64,000 nt of DNA, from NCBI GenBank assembly GCA_029207755.1, contig JARCOQ010000003.1:94442646-94506645 (forward strand), given 5' to 3'. The notes under the pieces are model-generated. The model ran no database searches and had not been told where the DNA came from. It saw only the letters and a program-made list of their open reading frames with translations. The DNA is from Chamaea fasciata (taxonomy: Eukaryota > Chordata > Aves > Passeriformes > Sylviidae). Positions within the stretch are counted from its first letter, which is position 1; each line of letters begins with the position of its first letter. The position numbers and the translations under genes were made by a program. Below, one piece after another: positions 62,165-64,000 of this stretch.

Positions 62165-63567
62165 TGGAAGTGCTCACTGAGCCACTTTCAGTCATTTACC
62201 ATCAGTCCTGGTCAGCTGGGGAGGTCCTGGTTGACTGGAGGTTGGTGAATGTGACACTCACCTACAAGAAGGTTTGAAAGAATGATTTGGGGAACTGCAG
62301 GCCTGCCAGCCTGATGTTAATGCCAGGGAAGATCATCATGAGTGCCATCATGTGGTGCAGGACAACCAGAGCATCAGGCCCAGCCAGGATGGGTTTAGGA
62401 AAGGCAGGTCTTGCTTGAATGACCTGATCTTCTGTGATCAGGTGATGTACCTAGTGGATGAGAAAAAGAAAAGTTGTCTACCTGGACTTCACCGTAACCT
62501 TTAACAGTATTTCCCAGAGCATTCCCCTGGAAAAACTGGCTACTTAGGGCTTGGATGGGTGCACTGTTTTCTGGGTAAAAAAACTGGATGTGTGGGCCCA
62601 AAGTGAATGGATTTACACCCAGCTGACAGCTGGTCATCTGTAGTGGCTCCCCAGGCCTCAATATTTGGATCGGTCCTGTTTTAATATCCTAATCAGTAAT
62701 CTGGACAAGGGGATTGAGGGCTGCTGAGGTCACAGACATCAAGTTGGGTGGGAGTGTTGATCTGCTGGAGAGCATAAGGGCTCTGCAGACAGATCTGGAC
62801 AGGCTGGATCGAATCCAGTAATAGAAAGTTCAACAAGACCGAGTTCCAAGTCTTGCGCTTGGGTCACAACAACCCCGTGCACTGCTACAGGCTGGGGGCA
62901 GTGTCTGAAAAGGTGCCCAGAGGAGAAGGACCTGTGGGTGCTCATTGACCAGAGCTGAACATGAGCCCAGCCTGTGCCCAGGTGGCTGAGAAGCCAATGA
63001 CATGCTGGCCTCAATCAGCAACAGTGTGGCCAGCAGGAGCAGGCTAGTGATTGTCCCCCTGTACTTGGCAGTGGTGAGGCTGCATCTCAAGTGCTGTGTC
63101 CAGTTCAGAGCCCCTCAGTCAAGAAAGACATTCAAGTGCTGGAGTGTGTCCAGAGAAGGGCAGCAAAGCTGGTGAAAGGTCTGGAGCAGAAGTCTGATGA
63201 GGGCTGGCTGTGGGAGCTGAGGTTGTTTAGCCTGGAGAGTAGGACGTTCAGGAGGGACCTTACCACCCTCTACAATATCTGAAATAAGTTAACAGAGACA
63301 AGATGAGAGGAAATGGCCCTAAGTTGCACCAAGGAAGGTTTAAATTGGGCATTAGGAAAAGTTTCATCACAAAGGGGTTGTCAAACATTGGAAGGGGCTG
63401 TCCAGAGAAATATTTGAGGAATAGTTAAATACTCCAGAAGTATTTAACAGACATGTAGACATGGTGCTTAAGGACATGGTTTAGTGTTGGACTTGGCAGC
63501 GCTGGGTTAACAGTCAGATGTGGTCTTCGAGGCCTTTTCCAACCTAAACAATTCCATGATTTTGTGA
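62165..63567 (+). mobile_element. CR1 LINE, 1.4 kb, with reverse-transcriptase remnant
   Basis: The longest CR1 copy in the window. It starts in the reverse-transcriptase region ('ctcacctacaagaaggttt' at 62259-62277, 'tggacttcaccgtaacct' at 62483-62500), and runs through 'gagtgtgtccagagaaggg' (63142-63160) to the 3' end 'ccttttccaacctaaac' and 'attccatgattttgtga' (63531-63565). Stops and indels in every frame show it is dead. The adjacent minus-strand copy is in inverted orientation to it. Confidence 0.87.
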
Positions 63568-64000
63568 AACAGTTCATGTGTGTGGGTTTGTAAGCCCACA
63601 ATGGCAATTTGCACTATAACAAGGCTCTAATGCAGGAGCTCTTTTTAGTGTAAGATAATATAATAATTTATATTAATTAATTATTAGGCCTGAGGAAAGG
63701 GTGCACAAGTACCAATGTTAATAGGATGGATTGTTTTAATCAAATGTTGTAAATAGCTTTTAAATTTCCTCTTCTGTGTTACCAGATTATGAAAAAAAAC
63801 CTTAGCGATATGCCGTGTGAAAAGCTAATTGATGTGATAAGCACTTCTCTTTTTTTCCAGTGAAATATACACTTGTCTCAGTTGAATTTTGTAGACAACT
63901 TGTTTCTGCTTTAAATTTGCTCACTTTTTTTTTGGTTATTCTTCAAGAGTGATACCTTTTTCCTCCTAAATTTTACTAGGAATACTGCTGAGATTATTGC

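Larger units (their letters stand above)
59833..64000 (+). other. ACP1: ACP1 intron 1 (partial)
   Basis: At least 4.2 kb, running off the window. Its start is in the CpG island and the remainder is AT-rich apart from three CR1 segments. The span 60306-61475 and the tail 63568-64000 hold nothing I recognise. Confidence 0.9.

Noticed and set aside
63840..64000. Possible ACP1 exon 2 near the window end (a polypyrimidine stretch followed by cag at about 63860)
   Set aside because: The sequence after it does not encode the NICRSPIAEAV active-site continuation, so exon 2 must lie beyond the window.
1..64000. CRISPR arrays, operons, phage or bacterial defence systems, tRNA or rRNA genes
   Set aside because: Spliced genes, CpG island, CR1 and LTR content show avian nuclear DNA. 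No regularly spaced repeats of CRISPR type were seen and no convincing tRNA or rRNA sequence was recognised by eye.

Overview
The window is vertebrate nuclear DNA and almost certainly from a bird. It has AT-rich introns, many CR1 LINE fragments with the avian CR1 3' end, and LTRs of avian endogenous retrovirus type. The LTR mix looks neoavian, perhaps passerine; that is an impression from memory, not a search result. I see no bacterial features.

Two protein-coding genes are supported, arranged head to head. SH3YL1 lies on the minus strand with its complete coding sequence in 10 exons (59401 down to 11878). The reading frame was followed across every splice junction and gives 341 codons plus stop; the human protein has 342 residues. 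Exons 2-7 carry the phosphoinositide-binding SYLF domain, exons 8-9 a proline-rich linker, and exon 10 the whole SH3 domain. ACP1, the low-molecular-weight protein tyrosine phosphatase, lies on the plus strand. Only its first coding exon (59790-59832) is inside the window. The two start sites are 389 bases apart inside one CpG island, which implies a shared bidirectional promoter.

Layout: 1-11484 is intergenic DNA beyond the SH3YL1 3' end, with a CR1, a solo LTR flanked by a near-perfect 5-bp target duplication, and a nested CR1-in-CR1 insertion. 11485-12077 is the SH3YL1 last exon with 3' UTR. 12078-36099 is a 24-kb intron with few mobile elements. 36100-46286 holds exons 9 to 2, with two LTRs and old CR1 copies between them. 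46287-59400 is a 13-kb first intron. About 59240-60060 is the CpG island and promoter. 60060-64000 is ACP1 intron 1, which holds three CR1 pieces, two of them forming an inverted pair.

The points most worth a second look are a perfect 26-bp-arm hairpin in SH3YL1 intron 7, a possible alternative SH3YL1 first exon encoding a signal-peptide-like segment, an initiator codon split by intron 1, and a YY1-type motif over the ACP1 start. I found no convincing wholly new system.
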